The notes beneath the pieces are model-generated. The model had not been told where the DNA came from. It worked only from the letters and a program-made list of their open reading frames with translations, and did not search any database. Positions 9,439 to 19,692 of a stretch of DNA of 64,000 nt are shown piece after piece. The stretch spans positions 1-64,000 of the forward strand of contig JAUNGN010000001.1 in assembly GCA_030524425.1 (NCBI GenBank). The letters run 5' to 3'. How positions within the stretch are numbered: position 1 is the stretch's first letter; each line of letters starts with the position of its first letter. The DNA is from Clostridia bacterium (GTDB taxonomy: Bacteria; Bacillota; Clostridia; Lachnospirales; CAG-274). The position numbers were made by a program, and so were the translations under genes.

Positions 9439-11208
9439 TTACAACTTACTATTATACAACATTTTTTTCAGCTCGTCAATTTCATTAACAACCTGATCAA
9501 TGCCTGCAAGCCAAAATTCCTTACTGTAAAGGTCAATTCCCATAATTTCCGCCACTTTATACAACGGCATTGTACTTGATGCAGACAGAAATTTATCGTA
9601 AAGAGGCAAAAAATCATCTCCCATTTTATTATAAATACCATATAATCCTTTTGAAAGCAAAGCACCAAAGGCATAAGGAAAATTATAGTAGTTAAAGTCA
9701 GCATCATAATAATGAGGCTTGCAAACCCACATATACTTATGAAGATAATTGTCGTCAAGTCCTTTGCCATATGCCCTTTTCTGTGCCTCAAGCATCAGAG
9801 CACTTAGTTCATCACTTGAAAGTGTGCCATCCTTTCTCTTATTAAAAACAGAGTCCTCAAAAAGAAATCTCGAATAAATATCAACTATACACTGAGTAAT
9901 ACCCATAATATCACTTTCAAGTATATTTATTTTTTCATTATTCTCACCATACTTTAATGCTTCATTTACAACAATGCTTTCGCAGAATGTAGATGCCGTT
10001 TCAGCAATAGGCATAGGATAAAAGCTGTTTAATCCGGATAAATGAAAAAGTCTTGTATTATGAAAAGCATGACCAAGCTCATGGGCAATTGTAATAACAT
10101 CATCAAAGGCTCCGCCAAAATTTGCAAGTATTCTGCTTTCACCCATAGAATGTATTGTTTCGCAATAGGCACCGCCGGCTTTACCCTTTTTAGGCATAAG
10201 GTCGAGCCAGCGTTTTTCAAAAGCTGATTTGGCAAAGTCTCCCAAATCCTTACTGAAGCCGTAAAAGCATTTTAAAACAAAATCCCTTGCTTCTTCAGCT
10301 GTATAGCTTTTGTCGCTTTCGGCAACAGGGGCAAATAAATCATAAAAAGGCAATGACCCTTTATGCCCCAATGCATTGGCTTTAATTAAAAAATATTCCT
10401 GTAAGCTTTCAAGTTTTTCCTCAACAGCCGATAACATTGTTCCAAGAATTTTATCATCAATTCTTGACTCTTCAAGGGTCATATCAAGGGGAGATTTATA
10501 TTTGCGCATTTCAGAAATTGCAATAACTTCACCCTTAATACCGTTCATACAAAAAGCACAAGGCCGCTCAATTTTCTCATAGGCCTTAAGCTCGGCTTCA
10601 TAAGCTTTTTTTCTGACCTTCGCAGACTTATTATAAGCCAGGTTTCTTGCTTGTGACAATGGTATTTCTTCATTATTAAAACTTACGGTTAGGTTGGAGG
10701 AAAGCTGATTCCACTGCTTTTCCCACAAAAGAGAACCCGTATTTTTCATTTTGGATATGACAGCTTCTTCATTAGCTGAGAGAGTGTGCAGGCTTCTCTT
10801 TTTTATCTCACTTAAATAAAAGCTGTGAGCCCTTAAAATATCACTTCTGTTTATAATATCCTCCAAGTTTTCAATATCCTTAACAAAATCAACAACGGCT
10901 GTATCATGACAGGAAGTTTCAGCCTCTGCACTTTCAAGCATATCAAGAGCCTTTGCAAGATTTTCATTTGTCGTATCGGTACTCTGGGCCAGATTTACAT
11001 ACATCTTAAGCCTGTCATAAGACATAATTTCATTTTTCAGCTCAATATATTTTTCAAGTTTATCTCCTGCTTTACTCTTATCTTTAAAATTAATAACGCA
11101 CCAGTCATTAAGTTCCTTTATAAGCTCCTTATACCTTTTAAAATCCTCAGTAAATTTTTCCGAATTTACAGAAGTATATATATTATCCAAATTCCAGTCC
11201 GTATTCAT
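9439..11208 (-). CDS. pepF: Oligoendopeptidase F
   Basis: A 589-residue cytoplasmic M3-family zinc metallopeptidase that cuts oligopeptides. The zinc motif HELGHAFH lies near residue 385 and the third-ligand region IAETASTFCESIV follows about 25 residues later. The N-terminal half is the helical PepF domain (WNLDNIYTS start). Length agrees with the usual 590-600 residues. The start follows TTGGAGG. It is divergent from glgB, with about 150 nt between. Confidence 0.92.
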   Translation of the reverse strand: MNTDWNLDNIYTSVNSEKFTEDFKRYKELIKELNDWCVINFKDKSKAGDKLEKYIELKNEIMSYDRLKMYVNLAQSTDTTNENLAKALDMLESAEAETSCHDTAVVDFVKDIENLEDIINRSDILRAHSFYLSEIKKRSLHTLSANEEAVISKMKNTGSLLWEKQWNQLSSNLTVSFNNEEIPLSQARNLAYNKSAKVRKKAYEAELKAYEKIERPCAFCMNGIKGEVIAISEMRKYKSPLDMTLEESRIDDKILGTMLSAVEEKLESLQEYFLIKANALGHKGSLPFYDLFAPVAESDKSYTAEEARDFVLKCFYGFSKDLGDFAKSAFEKRWLDLMPKKGKAGGAYCETIHSMGESRILANFGGAFDDVITIAHELGHAFHNTRLFHLSGLNSFYPMPIAETASTFCESIVVNEALKYGENNEKINILESDIMGITQCIVDIYSRFLFEDSVFNKRKDGTLSSDELSALMLEAQKRAYGKGLDDNYLHKYMWVCKPHYYDADFNYYNFPYAFGALLSKGLYGIYNKMGDDFLPLYDKFLSASSTMPLYKVAEIMGIDLYSKEFWLAGIDQVVNEIDELKKMLYNSKL

Positions 11209-11357
11209 ATTTTTCCTCCAATTTTTTAATATGTTATAAAAGATTTTACCACTTTTCTGTTATTTATACTAGCATTATTTATAAAAATCGTTTATAATAA
11301 AATTAAAGTATTAATTTAATATAAATTAATTTTATTAAAGAGAAGGGATGTGCATAT

Positions 11358-13568
11358 ATGCTCACAACAGTTAATATGATGGAAATGCAGTTAATTATTA
11401 CAGCTTCACACGGTGACCCCCATACTGTACTGGGAATGCATGAAACAGTTATTGAGGACAAGCCTTGTCTTGTAGTAAGGGCATTTATACCCCAGGCTAA
11501 ATCAATTACTGTAATTGATGATAAAAAGCCAGATAAAACATTTGAAATGGAAAAGATACACATGGACGGTTTCTTTGAGTGTGTAATAAAAACAAGAAAG
11601 AAATGGTTTAAGTATCAGCTTCAAATAGAAGACTACCAAGGCAATTGCTGGATAACCTATGACCCTTACTCCTTTGCACCGGGTATAGGGGAACAGGATA
11701 TATACCTTTTCAATCAGGGTACACACTATCAGATTTATGAAAAGCTCGGCGCTAATCCTGTTTCTATAGATGGTGTTGATGGTGTGCTTTTCGGCGTATG
11801 GGCACCTAATGCAAAGAGAGTCAGTGTAATAGGTGAATTTAACAGCTGGGACGGAAGAAGAAATGCTATGAGACTTTTAGCCGGCTCAGGCATATGGGAA
11901 ATATTTATTCCAGGTTTACAGGATTGTGATAAATATAAATTTGAAATTAAGACTGCTAACGGAGATTTAATTCAAAAATCCGATCCTTATGCCAAGTTTG
12001 CTGAATTAAGACCCAGCACAACCTCCCTTGTTTATAATATTAATAATCACAAGTGGAAAGACAGCAAGTGGTATAAACATCTCGACAAATCAGACAAATA
12101 TAATGTACCCATGAATATTTATGAAGTTCATTTAGGTTCATGGAAAAGAGTTGACAGCGAAGAAAACCGTTTCTTAAGCTACTTGGAGCTGTCTGATGAA
12201 CTTATACCTTATGTTAAGGAAATGGGTTATACTCATATTGAAATTTTACCTATTGAAGAACACCCATTTGACGGAAGCTGGGGATATCAGGTAACAGGAT
12301 ATTATGCTCCGACAAGCCGTTACGGCAATCCGGAGGAATTTATGACTTTTGTTGACAAGTGTCATCAGGCAGGTATAGGTGTTATACTTGACTGGGTACC
12401 TGCACATTTTCCAAAGGATGCTCACGGTCTTGCCAGATTTGACGGTACAGCTCTTTATGAGCATCAGGATCCTAAACAGGGTGAACATCCCGAATGGGGT
12501 ACTCTCATATTTAATTACGGCAGAAACGAGGTAAAAAATTTCCTTATTGCCAATGCTTTATACTGGATTGAAAAATTCCATATTGACGGCTTAAGAGTTG
12601 ATGCTGTAGCGTCAATGCTCTACCTTGACTACTGCAAAGATGAGGGGCAGTGGGTGCCTAACAAATACGGCGGCAGAGAAAATCTTGATGCAGTTGAATT
12701 TATGAAGCATATGAACTCCGTAATTACGGGAAAGCATCCTAATGTTCATATGATAGCCGAAGAATCCACATCATGGCCCGGTGTTACAACTCCTGCACAG
12801 GATGACGGATTAGGCTTTACATTAAAATGGAATATGGGCTGGATGAACGATTTCCTTGAATATGTAGAGCTTGACCCTATTTATAAAAAATATCATCATT
12901 ATAATATGACATTTGCCTCTACCTATGCCTACAGTGAAAAATTCGTACTTGTATTAAGTCACGATGAAGTGGTACATGGCAAGAAGTCAATGCTTGATAA
13001 AATGCCGGGGGATCTTTGGCAGAAATTTGCAAATCTCAGAGCTGCATACGGCTTTGCTATGGCTCACCCGGGAAAAAAACTTTTGTTTATGGGCGGTGAG
13101 TTTGGTCAGTTTATTGAATGGAATGAAAAGAGACCTCTTGACTGGTTCCTGCTTGAATATGACCACCATCAGCAGATGCTTGACTTTGTAAAGGAATTAA
13201 ATCACCTTTATCTTGATAACAATGCTTTATGGGAAAAGGACTATGACGGATTCGGCTTTGAATGGATTGATGCCGATGACAGAGACAGAAGCATCTACTC
13301 CTTTATAAGACGAGGAGAAACTAAAGAAGATACCTTAGTTATTATATGTAATTTTACCCCTAATGCAGATGAAGAATTCCGTGTAGCAGTTCCTTTTGAG
13401 GGTACATGGAAGGAAATATTAAATAGTGATGATACACGCTTTGGAGGCAGCGGTGTAGTAAACACCGTACCTGCTAAGTCAGAAAAGATTGAATGTAACC
13501 ACAGAGAGGATAGTATTGGTTTAAGACTTGCTCCCCTTTCTGTAACTATATTTAAGTGTATTGACTAA
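11358..13568 (+). CDS. glgB: 1,4-alpha-glucan branching enzyme
   Basis: A 736-residue GH13 enzyme that makes alpha-1,6 branches in glycogen. An N-terminal GlgB-type module is followed by a CBM48 (GVWAPNAKRVSVIGEFNSWDGR, here residues about 145-165), then the TIM barrel. Catalytic motifs are DGLRVDAVASM (Asp nucleophile), MIAEESTSWP (Glu acid/base) and LVLSHDEVVHGKKSM (transition-state Asp). It ends with the usual beta domain. AGAAGGGATG lies upstream of the ATG. No other glycogen gene is adjacent, so it is probably monocistronic, ending at the palindromic terminator. Confidence 0.94.
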   Translation: MLTTVNMMEMQLIITASHGDPHTVLGMHETVIEDKPCLVVRAFIPQAKSITVIDDKKPDKTFEMEKIHMDGFFECVIKTRKKWFKYQLQIEDYQGNCWITYDPYSFAPGIGEQDIYLFNQGTHYQIYEKLGANPVSIDGVDGVLFGVWAPNAKRVSVIGEFNSWDGRRNAMRLLAGSGIWEIFIPGLQDCDKYKFEIKTANGDLIQKSDPYAKFAELRPSTTSLVYNINNHKWKDSKWYKHLDKSDKYNVPMNIYEVHLGSWKRVDSEENRFLSYLELSDELIPYVKEMGYTHIEILPIEEHPFDGSWGYQVTGYYAPTSRYGNPEEFMTFVDKCHQAGIGVILDWVPAHFPKDAHGLARFDGTALYEHQDPKQGEHPEWGTLIFNYGRNEVKNFLIANALYWIEKFHIDGLRVDAVASMLYLDYCKDEGQWVPNKYGGRENLDAVEFMKHMNSVITGKHPNVHMIAEESTSWPGVTTPAQDDGLGFTLKWNMGWMNDFLEYVELDPIYKKYHHYNMTFASTYAYSEKFVLVLSHDEVVHGKKSMLDKMPGDLWQKFANLRAAYGFAMAHPGKKLLFMGGEFGQFIEWNEKRPLDWFLLEYDHHQQMLDFVKELNHLYLDNNALWEKDYDGFGFEWIDADDRDRSIYSFIRRGETKEDTLVIICNFTPNADEEFRVAVPFEGTWKEILNSDDTRFGGSGVVNTVPAKSEKIECNHREDSIGLRLAPLSVTIFKCID

Positions 13569-13589
13569 TTATATAAATAAAATTTTTGA

Positions 13590-13613
13590 GGGTGCTGCCA
13601 ATTGGCAGCACCC
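13590..13613. terminator. Perfect palindrome between convergent glgB and CotS-like genes
   Basis: A 24-nt perfect palindrome (half-site GGGTGCTGCCAA) lies 22 nt after the glgB stop. On the minus strand it is followed by a short A/T-rich tail; on the plus strand the T run is weak. It is probably a shared bidirectional terminator. Confidence 0.7.
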
Positions 13614-13643
13614 TTATTCAAAACATTTCACAACGGCACAAAT

Positions 13644-14612
13644 CTACTTAAGATACATCTCTGCAAACTCCTTTTGCTCCACAATTTCCTCCAGTTTATT
13701 TTTAACCCCTGAAGGCACAAAATTTTTGGATGTCTTAAAAAATGTTTCCATAGTGGATACAAAGCGGTGGGGGTATTCAAGCACTACCCTGAGTACCTCA
13801 TACTCATAATCAGAAATACTTGTGAATCTTGAATACTTGTTAAGCACATCATCAAGACTCATAAAACTCATATTATGCTTACTGCTGTAATAACAGTTTT
13901 TTCTCATATATCGTCTTATAAAAAATGATATATCCTCAATATAATTAAGATATTTCATATTATCCCAGTCTATAATATAAGTTCTTCCTTTTTTATATAT
14001 AATATTGCCTTCCTTAAGTCCGCAATGACAGTAAGTGGAAACCTTTCCATAATTAAGCTCATCCAGCCTTGCCGTAAGTTCAAGGCATTTTTCAATTAAA
14101 TCTCTGAAGGAATTTATTGTTTCCTTATTCCAATATTTATTTCCCTTTTGTATTAAAAGCTTCTTTATTCTTTCAAGACTTCTTGCCTTGCTGTGATACA
14201 TGGAAATTGTAGCATTGCTGTCACTGGCTACAGACAGCATTTCCTCTCCCATAAGCCTTAAACCCTTATGCAGTCTGCCTATATCGTTAAGAGCAATGCT
14301 TACCTGCGTATCATTCATAAAATCCAATTCATTAGAACCAAAAAATCTGGTTGCCACATAAACCCTGTCATCATCCTCATAATAAGGATTTCCCTGTGCC
14401 GTTACACAATAGGTATCTATATTATGAATACCATAATCAAAAAGACATTCCTTAACCTTATGTATTTCATTTATTTTGCCCGGTTTTGGTCTGGCAACAG
14501 ACAAGGAATATGCTCCGTTTCCGCAATTAAGCACATAATAATATCTGCATTTATAAACATTAATGGGCATAATATTAAATTTTTTTGCTATTTCTATTAT
14601 ATTATCATACAC
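13644..14612 (-). CDS. CotS-family spore coat / aminoglycoside-phosphotransferase-fold protein
   Basis: A 322-residue protein with a kinase-like APH fold. The catalytic-loop region YCHCGLKEGNIIY and the metal-binding YIIDWDNM match the HxDxxxxN and DxD patterns, although Cys replaces the catalytic Asp. The C-terminal region (DISFFIRRYMRKN, LEYPHRF) is typical of the CotS/YutH/YsxE coat proteins of Clostridia and Bacilli. The start is a GTG at 14612 with AAGGAGG exactly 7 nt upstream. The family is tied to spore coat assembly, so the gene suggests a spore-forming host. Whether it phosphorylates anything is doubtful given the Cys substitution. Confidence 0.8.
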   Translation of the reverse strand: MYDNIIEIAKKFNIMPINVYKCRYYYVLNCGNGAYSLSVARPKPGKINEIHKVKECLFDYGIHNIDTYCVTAQGNPYYEDDDRVYVATRFFGSNELDFMNDTQVSIALNDIGRLHKGLRLMGEEMLSVASDSNATISMYHSKARSLERIKKLLIQKGNKYWNKETINSFRDLIEKCLELTARLDELNYGKVSTYCHCGLKEGNIIYKKGRTYIIDWDNMKYLNYIEDISFFIRRYMRKNCYYSSKHNMSFMSLDDVLNKYSRFTSISDYEYEVLRVVLEYPHRFVSTMETFFKTSKNFVPSGVKNKLEEIVEQKEFAEMYLK

Positions 14613-14699
14613 AAAAACACCTCCTTGCGGGAAAAGCAAATATATCCGCTTTTCTCACACATACTTTATTGTATGATTAGAAGGTGTCCGGTATGATTG

Positions 14700-15206
14700 T
14701 TATTTAATCAGTGCCTTTATTTTTTCAAGAGTTTCGTCAATATCAATATTGCTTACATCAAGAATAATGTCCGCACATTTGTTATAAGCCGGCTCTCTTT
14801 CCTCCAAAAGCCTTGCTATTTTTTCCTCCTTGCCGCTTCCTGCAAGCAAGGGTCTTGTATTATCAAACCTAAGGTTATATGCAATTTGCTTTGGAGTAGA
14901 TTTCAAATATAGAATAATACCGCCTTTTTTTAGATTAGCCACATTTTCATCATTTTTAATTACCCCTCCGCCTGTTGCAATTATTTTGCTTTTAGGATCA
15001 GCAAATCTCTTGCAAAGCTCTTTTTCAAGACTTCTGAAATAAGCTTCACCCTTTTTTTTAAAAATATCATTTATGGACATACCTTCCTTATTAACAATAA
15101 AATCATCCATATCAATAAATTCTCTCTTTAAATCCATAGAAAGCTTTTTTCCTACACTTGTTTTACCGCTTCCCATAAATCCAATGAGGACAATATTCTT
15201 TTCCAT
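14700..15206 (-). CDS. aroK: Shikimate kinase
   Basis: A 168-residue enzyme phosphorylating shikimate with ATP in the chorismate pathway. It has the Walker A motif GFMGSGKTSVGKK, the shikimate-binding DMDDFI and ATGGGVI segments, and the lid region with FDNTRPLL. Length is normal. It directly follows aroE: its ATG abuts the aroE stop codon, so the two are translated from one message. Confidence 0.95.
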   Translation of the reverse strand: MEKNIVLIGFMGSGKTSVGKKLSMDLKREFIDMDDFIVNKEGMSINDIFKKKGEAYFRSLEKELCKRFADPKSKIIATGGGVIKNDENVANLKKGGIILYLKSTPKQIAYNLRFDNTRPLLAGSGKEEKIARLLEEREPAYNKCADIILDVSNIDIDETLEKIKALIK

Positions 15207-16094
15207 TTAACAATTCTCCCTGAAATACTTACTTAATTTCTCACACAGCTCCTCCTGAAGCTCTTTGCTGTACTTTTCATCAAACCATATTTCCTCTGCG
15301 GCTACAGCCTGATAAATAAGCATGCTAAAGCCATTAAGAGTTTCAACACCCTGCTCTCCTGCATCCTTTAAAAGCTGTGTTTCCCATGGAGTGTAAATTG
15401 CATCAAAAACAAACTCAACACCCTTAGCCTTGTAAAAACTCTTATCCTCAATGGGACTTAATCCTGCCTTATCACCAAAACCAACAGTAGTTGCATTAAT
15501 TATAAGCTCACAGGAATCAACGGAATTTAAATCCTTCATAGAAACGGTCTCAATTTCACAGTCATAAAATGCCGAAATATTTTTAGCCAGTCTTTTTGCT
15601 TTATCCTCAGTTCTGTTGGCAATTATCAGCTTTTTACAGCCTTCATCACAGGCCGTTACGGCACAGGCATTAGCCGCACCGCCGGCACCAATCAAAAGCA
15701 CGGTTTTATCCTTAATTTCATAGCCTTTATTTTTAATTGCATAGCCTGCTCCAATAACATCAGTATTGTATCCAACATAGCCATCCTCTGTATATTTCAA
15801 TGTATTTACCGCACCAATAACCCTTGCTTTCTTATCAATGTCACAAAGAAGGTCCATAACAGCTACTTTATGAGGAACAGTAACATTAATACCCTTTATA
15901 CCCAAACAATAGGCGCCCTTAATTGCTCCCTGAACGCAATCACTCTGCACCTCCATGGCAGTGTATATAAAATCTCTGCCTGTAACCAGGGCCATGGTAT
16001 TATGTATAACAGGACTAAAGCTATGTTTAACGGGACAGCCTATAACTGTGAATACAGAAGTAGTACCTTTTACTCTGCTGAATATATCTTTCAT
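15207..16094 (-). CDS. aroE: Shikimate dehydrogenase
   Basis: A 295-residue NADP-dependent reductase converting 3-dehydroshikimate to shikimate. The substrate-binding IGCPVKHSFSP and NVTVPHK (catalytic Lys), NTDVIGAGYAI and the nucleotide-binding LIGAGGAANACA motifs are all present. It sits between yqeG (4-nt ATGA overlap) and aroK (no gap), forming a tight three-gene unit. Confidence 0.95.
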   Translation of the reverse strand: MKDIFSRVKGTTSVFTVIGCPVKHSFSPVIHNTMALVTGRDFIYTAMEVQSDCVQGAIKGAYCLGIKGINVTVPHKVAVMDLLCDIDKKARVIGAVNTLKYTEDGYVGYNTDVIGAGYAIKNKGYEIKDKTVLLIGAGGAANACAVTACDEGCKKLIIANRTEDKAKRLAKNISAFYDCEIETVSMKDLNSVDSCELIINATTVGFGDKAGLSPIEDKSFYKAKGVEFVFDAIYTPWETQLLKDAGEQGVETLNGFSMLIYQAVAAEEIWFDEKYSKELQEELCEKLSKYFRENC

Positions 16095-16597
16095 TTCTTT
16101 CCCTCACTTTTTAAATACATTTTAACAATAATTTTTTCAAAAGGTCTTTTAGGAGCAGTAATAAACTCATCCTTGGGGCTGACCTGCTTAACAAGAACGG
16201 AATACGCCCCGGCTTTATTTCCACACCACACATCAGTGAAAATCTGATCTCCCACAATCATTGAGCTTTCAGCTAAAGAACCCATTTTATCCATAATTTC
16301 AAAAAAACCCTTTGTACCAGGCTTTTTTGCCCTGAAAACATAAGGGATATTAACAGGAGTACAAAAGGTTTTGCTCCTTTCTTCCCTGCTGTTTGAAAGA
16401 ACTCCAAGCTTAATACCGCCTTCTCTTAGCTCATTAAAATATTTAATCAGTCTTTCATCAGGCACCTTTATCCAATAAGGTACCAAAGTATTATCTATAT
16501 CAAAAATAATTGTGTCAATTCCCAAGGTTCTCAGCTTGTCCACGGTTATATCAAATACAGAGGAAAGATATTCCTTGGGATAAAGAAATTTGAACAC
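16091..16597 (-). CDS. YqeG-family HAD IIIA phosphatase
   Basis: A 168-residue HAD-superfamily phosphatase. Motif I is FDIDNTLVPYW, motif II is GVLSNSREE, and VGDQIFTDVW is motif IV, matching YqeG. The natural substrate is uncertain; members are often linked to lipid or shikimate-adjacent operons. The start is a GTG at 16597, with GAGGTGAG upstream; the longer reading frame to 16627 lacks a ribosome binding site. It overlaps aroE by 4 nt. Confidence 0.85.
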   Translation of the reverse strand: MFKFLYPKEYLSSVFDITVDKLRTLGIDTIIFDIDNTLVPYWIKVPDERLIKYFNELREGGIKLGVLSNSREERSKTFCTPVNIPYVFRAKKPGTKGFFEIMDKMGSLAESSMIVGDQIFTDVWCGNKAGAYSVLVKQVSPKDEFITAPKRPFEKIIVKMYLKSEGKK

Positions 16598-16671
16598 TTT
16601 ACTCACCTCAATAATAGAGTACAACAATTTTTAGTTTTTGTAAATAGCCAATTAATAAGCATAGTCCATTT

Positions 16672-17754
16672 TTAAGAAAGCATTTCCGAAAATATCATAT
16701 TTGAAATGTCAAATCCTCCTGTTACAAGAGATAATCTGTCCTCATCAATAACAAAATAATCCTTATATTTAGCAATAACATCTTTATATCTGTAAAGCAT
16801 ATCCTCATTAAATTCCCTATTAAATTGTGACAAGGAAACTCCTTTATTCATTCTAAGTCCCAAAAACATAAATTCAGCCATTTCATCCTCTTTTGTAAGT
16901 ACTTCTTTTTCAGTGACGGTTATGCCATTTATATAATCCTTAATGCTTTCCGTATTTTTGTATCTTACATTATCAATAAAGCTTGCCGCACCCAAGCCAA
17001 AGCCCTTATAAGCTCCTCTTTGCCAGTAAACCATATTATGAACAGACTCAAATCCCCCATTTGCAAAATTGGATATTTCATACTGCCTATAGCCTTTTTC
17101 CTCAAGTAATTTAATTGCGGAATGATACATTTTCCGGTCAGTTTCCTCATCAGGCAGATTCAGCTCCATATCATAAAACGGAGTTCCCTCCTCTACAATA
17201 AGGCTGTATGCTGAAATATGCTGCGGCTTTAAAGCTGTTACATTTTCAAGGGTTTCAATCCACATTTCATAACTTTGATTCGGAAGAGAAAACATAAGAT
17301 CAATATTTATATTATCAAAATATTTCCGAGTAAGCTCATAACTTTCCAAAAAACTCTCTCTTGTATGTATTCTTCCCAACGTTTTAAGCATACTGTCCTG
17401 CCATGCCTGCAGTCCCATGCTTATTCTGTTTATACCGCTTTTCCTGTATTCCTTTACTTTTTCCAATGTAAGGGTGCCGGGGTTTGCTTCTATTGTGATT
17501 TCCGCATTTTTTTCTATATTAAACTTTCCCGTTAATTCCATAATTTCAGCTATTATACTGCTGTCTATAACAGAAGGCGTTCCTCCTCCAATAAAAATGC
17601 TTTTGATTGACTCATTTTCACAATCAAAAGCATTTATTTCGTTAAGCAATGCCCTTTTATAAGCATTGATATATTCAGTATTCGGAAAGCTTAGAAAATC
17701 ACAATATTTACACTTACTTCTGCAAAATGGTATGTGTATATATAATGATATCAT
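16672..17754 (-). CDS. hemW: HemW-type radical SAM protein
   Basis: A 360-residue protein of the HemW family (earlier often annotated as oxygen-independent coproporphyrinogen III oxidase), now regarded as a heme chaperone. The N-terminal SAM cluster motif CRSKCKYC follows SLYIHIPF, GGGTPSV and EANPGT are the usual SAM and fold motifs, and the C-terminal HemN_C domain is present. The length of about 360 and the lack of the extra N-terminal part point to HemW rather than HemN. It starts 2 nt after the lepA stop, the standard lepA-hemW operon of Firmicutes. Confidence 0.9.
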   Translation of the reverse strand: MISLYIHIPFCRSKCKYCDFLSFPNTEYINAYKRALLNEINAFDCENESIKSIFIGGGTPSVIDSSIIAEIMELTGKFNIEKNAEITIEANPGTLTLEKVKEYRKSGINRISMGLQAWQDSMLKTLGRIHTRESFLESYELTRKYFDNINIDLMFSLPNQSYEMWIETLENVTALKPQHISAYSLIVEEGTPFYDMELNLPDEETDRKMYHSAIKLLEEKGYRQYEISNFANGGFESVHNMVYWQRGAYKGFGLGAASFIDNVRYKNTESIKDYINGITVTEKEVLTKEDEMAEFMFLGLRMNKGVSLSQFNREFNEDMLYRYKDVIAKYKDYFVIDEDRLSLVTGGFDISNMIFSEMLS

Positions 17755-17756
17755 AT

Positions 17757-19571
17757 TTACTCCTCATCTAATTTAAGAACACTCATAAAAGCTGCCTGAG
17801 GCACTTCTACGCTGCCAATCTGGCGCATTCTCTTTTTACCTTCTTTCTGTTTTTCAAGAAGCTTTTTCTTTCTGGTAATGTCACCGCCGTAACACTTGGC
17901 AAGAACGTCCTTTCTTACGGCAGAAATTGTTTCTCTTGCTATAATCTTATTGCCGATTGCGGCCTGAATAGGTATTTCAAACTGATGCCTAGGTATTTCC
18001 TGTTTAAGTTTTTCTGCCATTTTTCTGCCCTTTTCAGCCGCAGAGTCTTCATGAACAATGAAGCTTAAAGCATCTACAACTTCTCTGTTTACAAGCATAT
18101 CAAGCTTAACAAGCCTGCTTTCCTGATATCCTATAAGCTCATAGTCAAAGGATGCATAGCCTCTTGAACGGGACTTTAATACATCAAAAAAGTCATATAT
18201 TATTTCATTAAGAGGTAATTTATAAGTAAGCACAGCTCTTGTCTTTTCAAGATATTCCATGCCTTCATACTCCCCTCGTCTTTGCTGACAAAGCTCCATA
18301 ATAGTACCAATGTATTCACTTGGTAATATAATTTCCGCCCTTACAATAGGCTCTTCCATTTTTATAATTGTTGTTATGTCAGGCAAATCTGACGGATTTG
18401 ATAAATTTATAACAGAACCGTCTGTTAAATATACCTTATAAATAACAGAAGGTGCAGTGGTAACAAGATCAAGATTATACTCCCTTTCAAGTCTTTCCTG
18501 CACAATTTCAAGATGCAAAAGTCCTAAAAATCCGCAGCGGAAACCAAAACCTAAAGCTATAGATGTTTCAGCTTCAAAATTAAGAGCAGCATCATTAAGC
18601 TGCAGCTTTTCAAGGGCATCTCTCAAGTCACCGTATTTTGCTCCGTCAGCAGGGAAAATACCACAGTAAACCATTGAATTTACCTTTTTATATCCCGGAA
18701 GAGGTTCGGAAACAGGATTTTTTGCATCTGTAACAGTATCTCCTATACGTGTGTCACGCACATTTTTTATACTTGCCGTAAGATAACCAACATCACCTGC
18801 CTTCAACTCATCTACAGGAATATACTGTCCCGGACCGAAAGCACCAACCTCAACAACGTCAAACTCCTTATTTGTTGCCATAAAACGAACTTTTGTGCCT
18901 TTTTTGATTTTTCCGTCAAATACACGCATAAATACAATGACACCCTTATAGCTGTCATAAAAACTGTCAAATATAAGTGCTTTTAAAGGAGCGTCTTCAT
19001 CTCCTGACGGGGCAGGAAGGTCATTTATTATTTTATCAAACACTTCGCCAATATTAATATTTGCCTTAGCTGAAATAAGAGGTGCTTCACTTGAATCAAG
19101 TCCTATAATATCCTCAATTTCTTCCTTAACCCTGTCAGGATCTGCACTTGGCAAATCAATCTTATTAATAACAGGAAGAATTTCAAGATTGTTATCAAGA
19201 GCAAGATACACATTTGCCAAAGTCTGTGCCTCTACACCCTGAGCCGCATCTACTACAAGCACTGCTCCGTCACAGGCAGCAAGACTTCTTGAAACCTCAT
19301 AGTTAAAGTCAACATGACCCGGAGTATCAATAAGATTTAAGGTATATTCCTCTCCGTCTGCGGTCTTGTAAATAAGACGCACTGCCTGTGCCTTTATTGT
19401 AATTCCTCTTTCTCTTTCAAGGTCCATATTGTCTAAGACCTGCTCCTGCATTTCTCTTTCAGTAAGCAGACCTGACTGCTGAATAAGCCTGTCCGCAAGA
19501 GTAGACTTGCCATGGTCAATATGGGCAATTATGCTAAAATTTCTTATTTTAGATTGTCTGTCTAAGCTCAT
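17757..19571 (-). CDS. lepA: Elongation factor 4 (ribosomal back-translocase)
   Basis: A 604-residue GTPase that acts on stalled or mis-translocated ribosomes. G1 is [15 protein letters not shown]3 is DTPGHVDF and G4 is NKIDLP, with the LepA-specific C-terminal domain ending in [22 protein letters not shown]. Length is normal (about 600). The ribosome binding site is AAGGAGG. It is upstream of hemW in the same message. Confidence 0.97.
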   Translation of the reverse strand: MSLDRQSKIRNFSIIAHIDHGKSTLADRLIQQSGLLTEREMQEQVLDNMDLERERGITIKAQAVRLIYKTADGEEYTLNLIDTPGHVDFNYEVSRSLAACDGAVLVVDAAQGVEAQTLANVYLALDNNLEILPVINKIDLPSADPDRVKEEIEDIIGLDSSEAPLISAKANINIGEVFDKIINDLPAPSGDEDAPLKALIFDSFYDSYKGVIVFMRVFDGKIKKGTKVRFMATNKEFDVVEVGAFGPGQYIPVDELKAGDVGYLTASIKNVRDTRIGDTVTDAKNPVSEPLPGYKKVNSMVYCGIFPADGAKYGDLRDALEKLQLNDAALNFEAETSIALGFGFRCGFLGLLHLEIVQERLEREYNLDLVTTAPSVIYKVYLTDGSVINLSNPSDLPDITTIIKMEEPIVRAEIILPSEYIGTIMELCQQRRGEYEGMEYLEKTRAVLTYKLPLNEIIYDFFDVLKSRSRGYASFDYELIGYQESRLVKLDMLVNREVVDALSFIVHEDSAAEKGRKMAEKLKQEIPRHQFEIPIQAAIGNKIIARETISAVRKDVLAKCYGGDITRKKKLLEKQKEGKKRMRQIGSVEVPQAAFMSVLKLDEE

Positions 19572-19692
19572 ATTTTCCTCCTTACAAAATTTTCTTCATA
19601 CACATTATTTTTAGTATAACATATTTTATAAAAATTTAAAAGAAAAATTTAATTCAAAAAAATCATAAATAAATATCTTTTAAATTTATATA

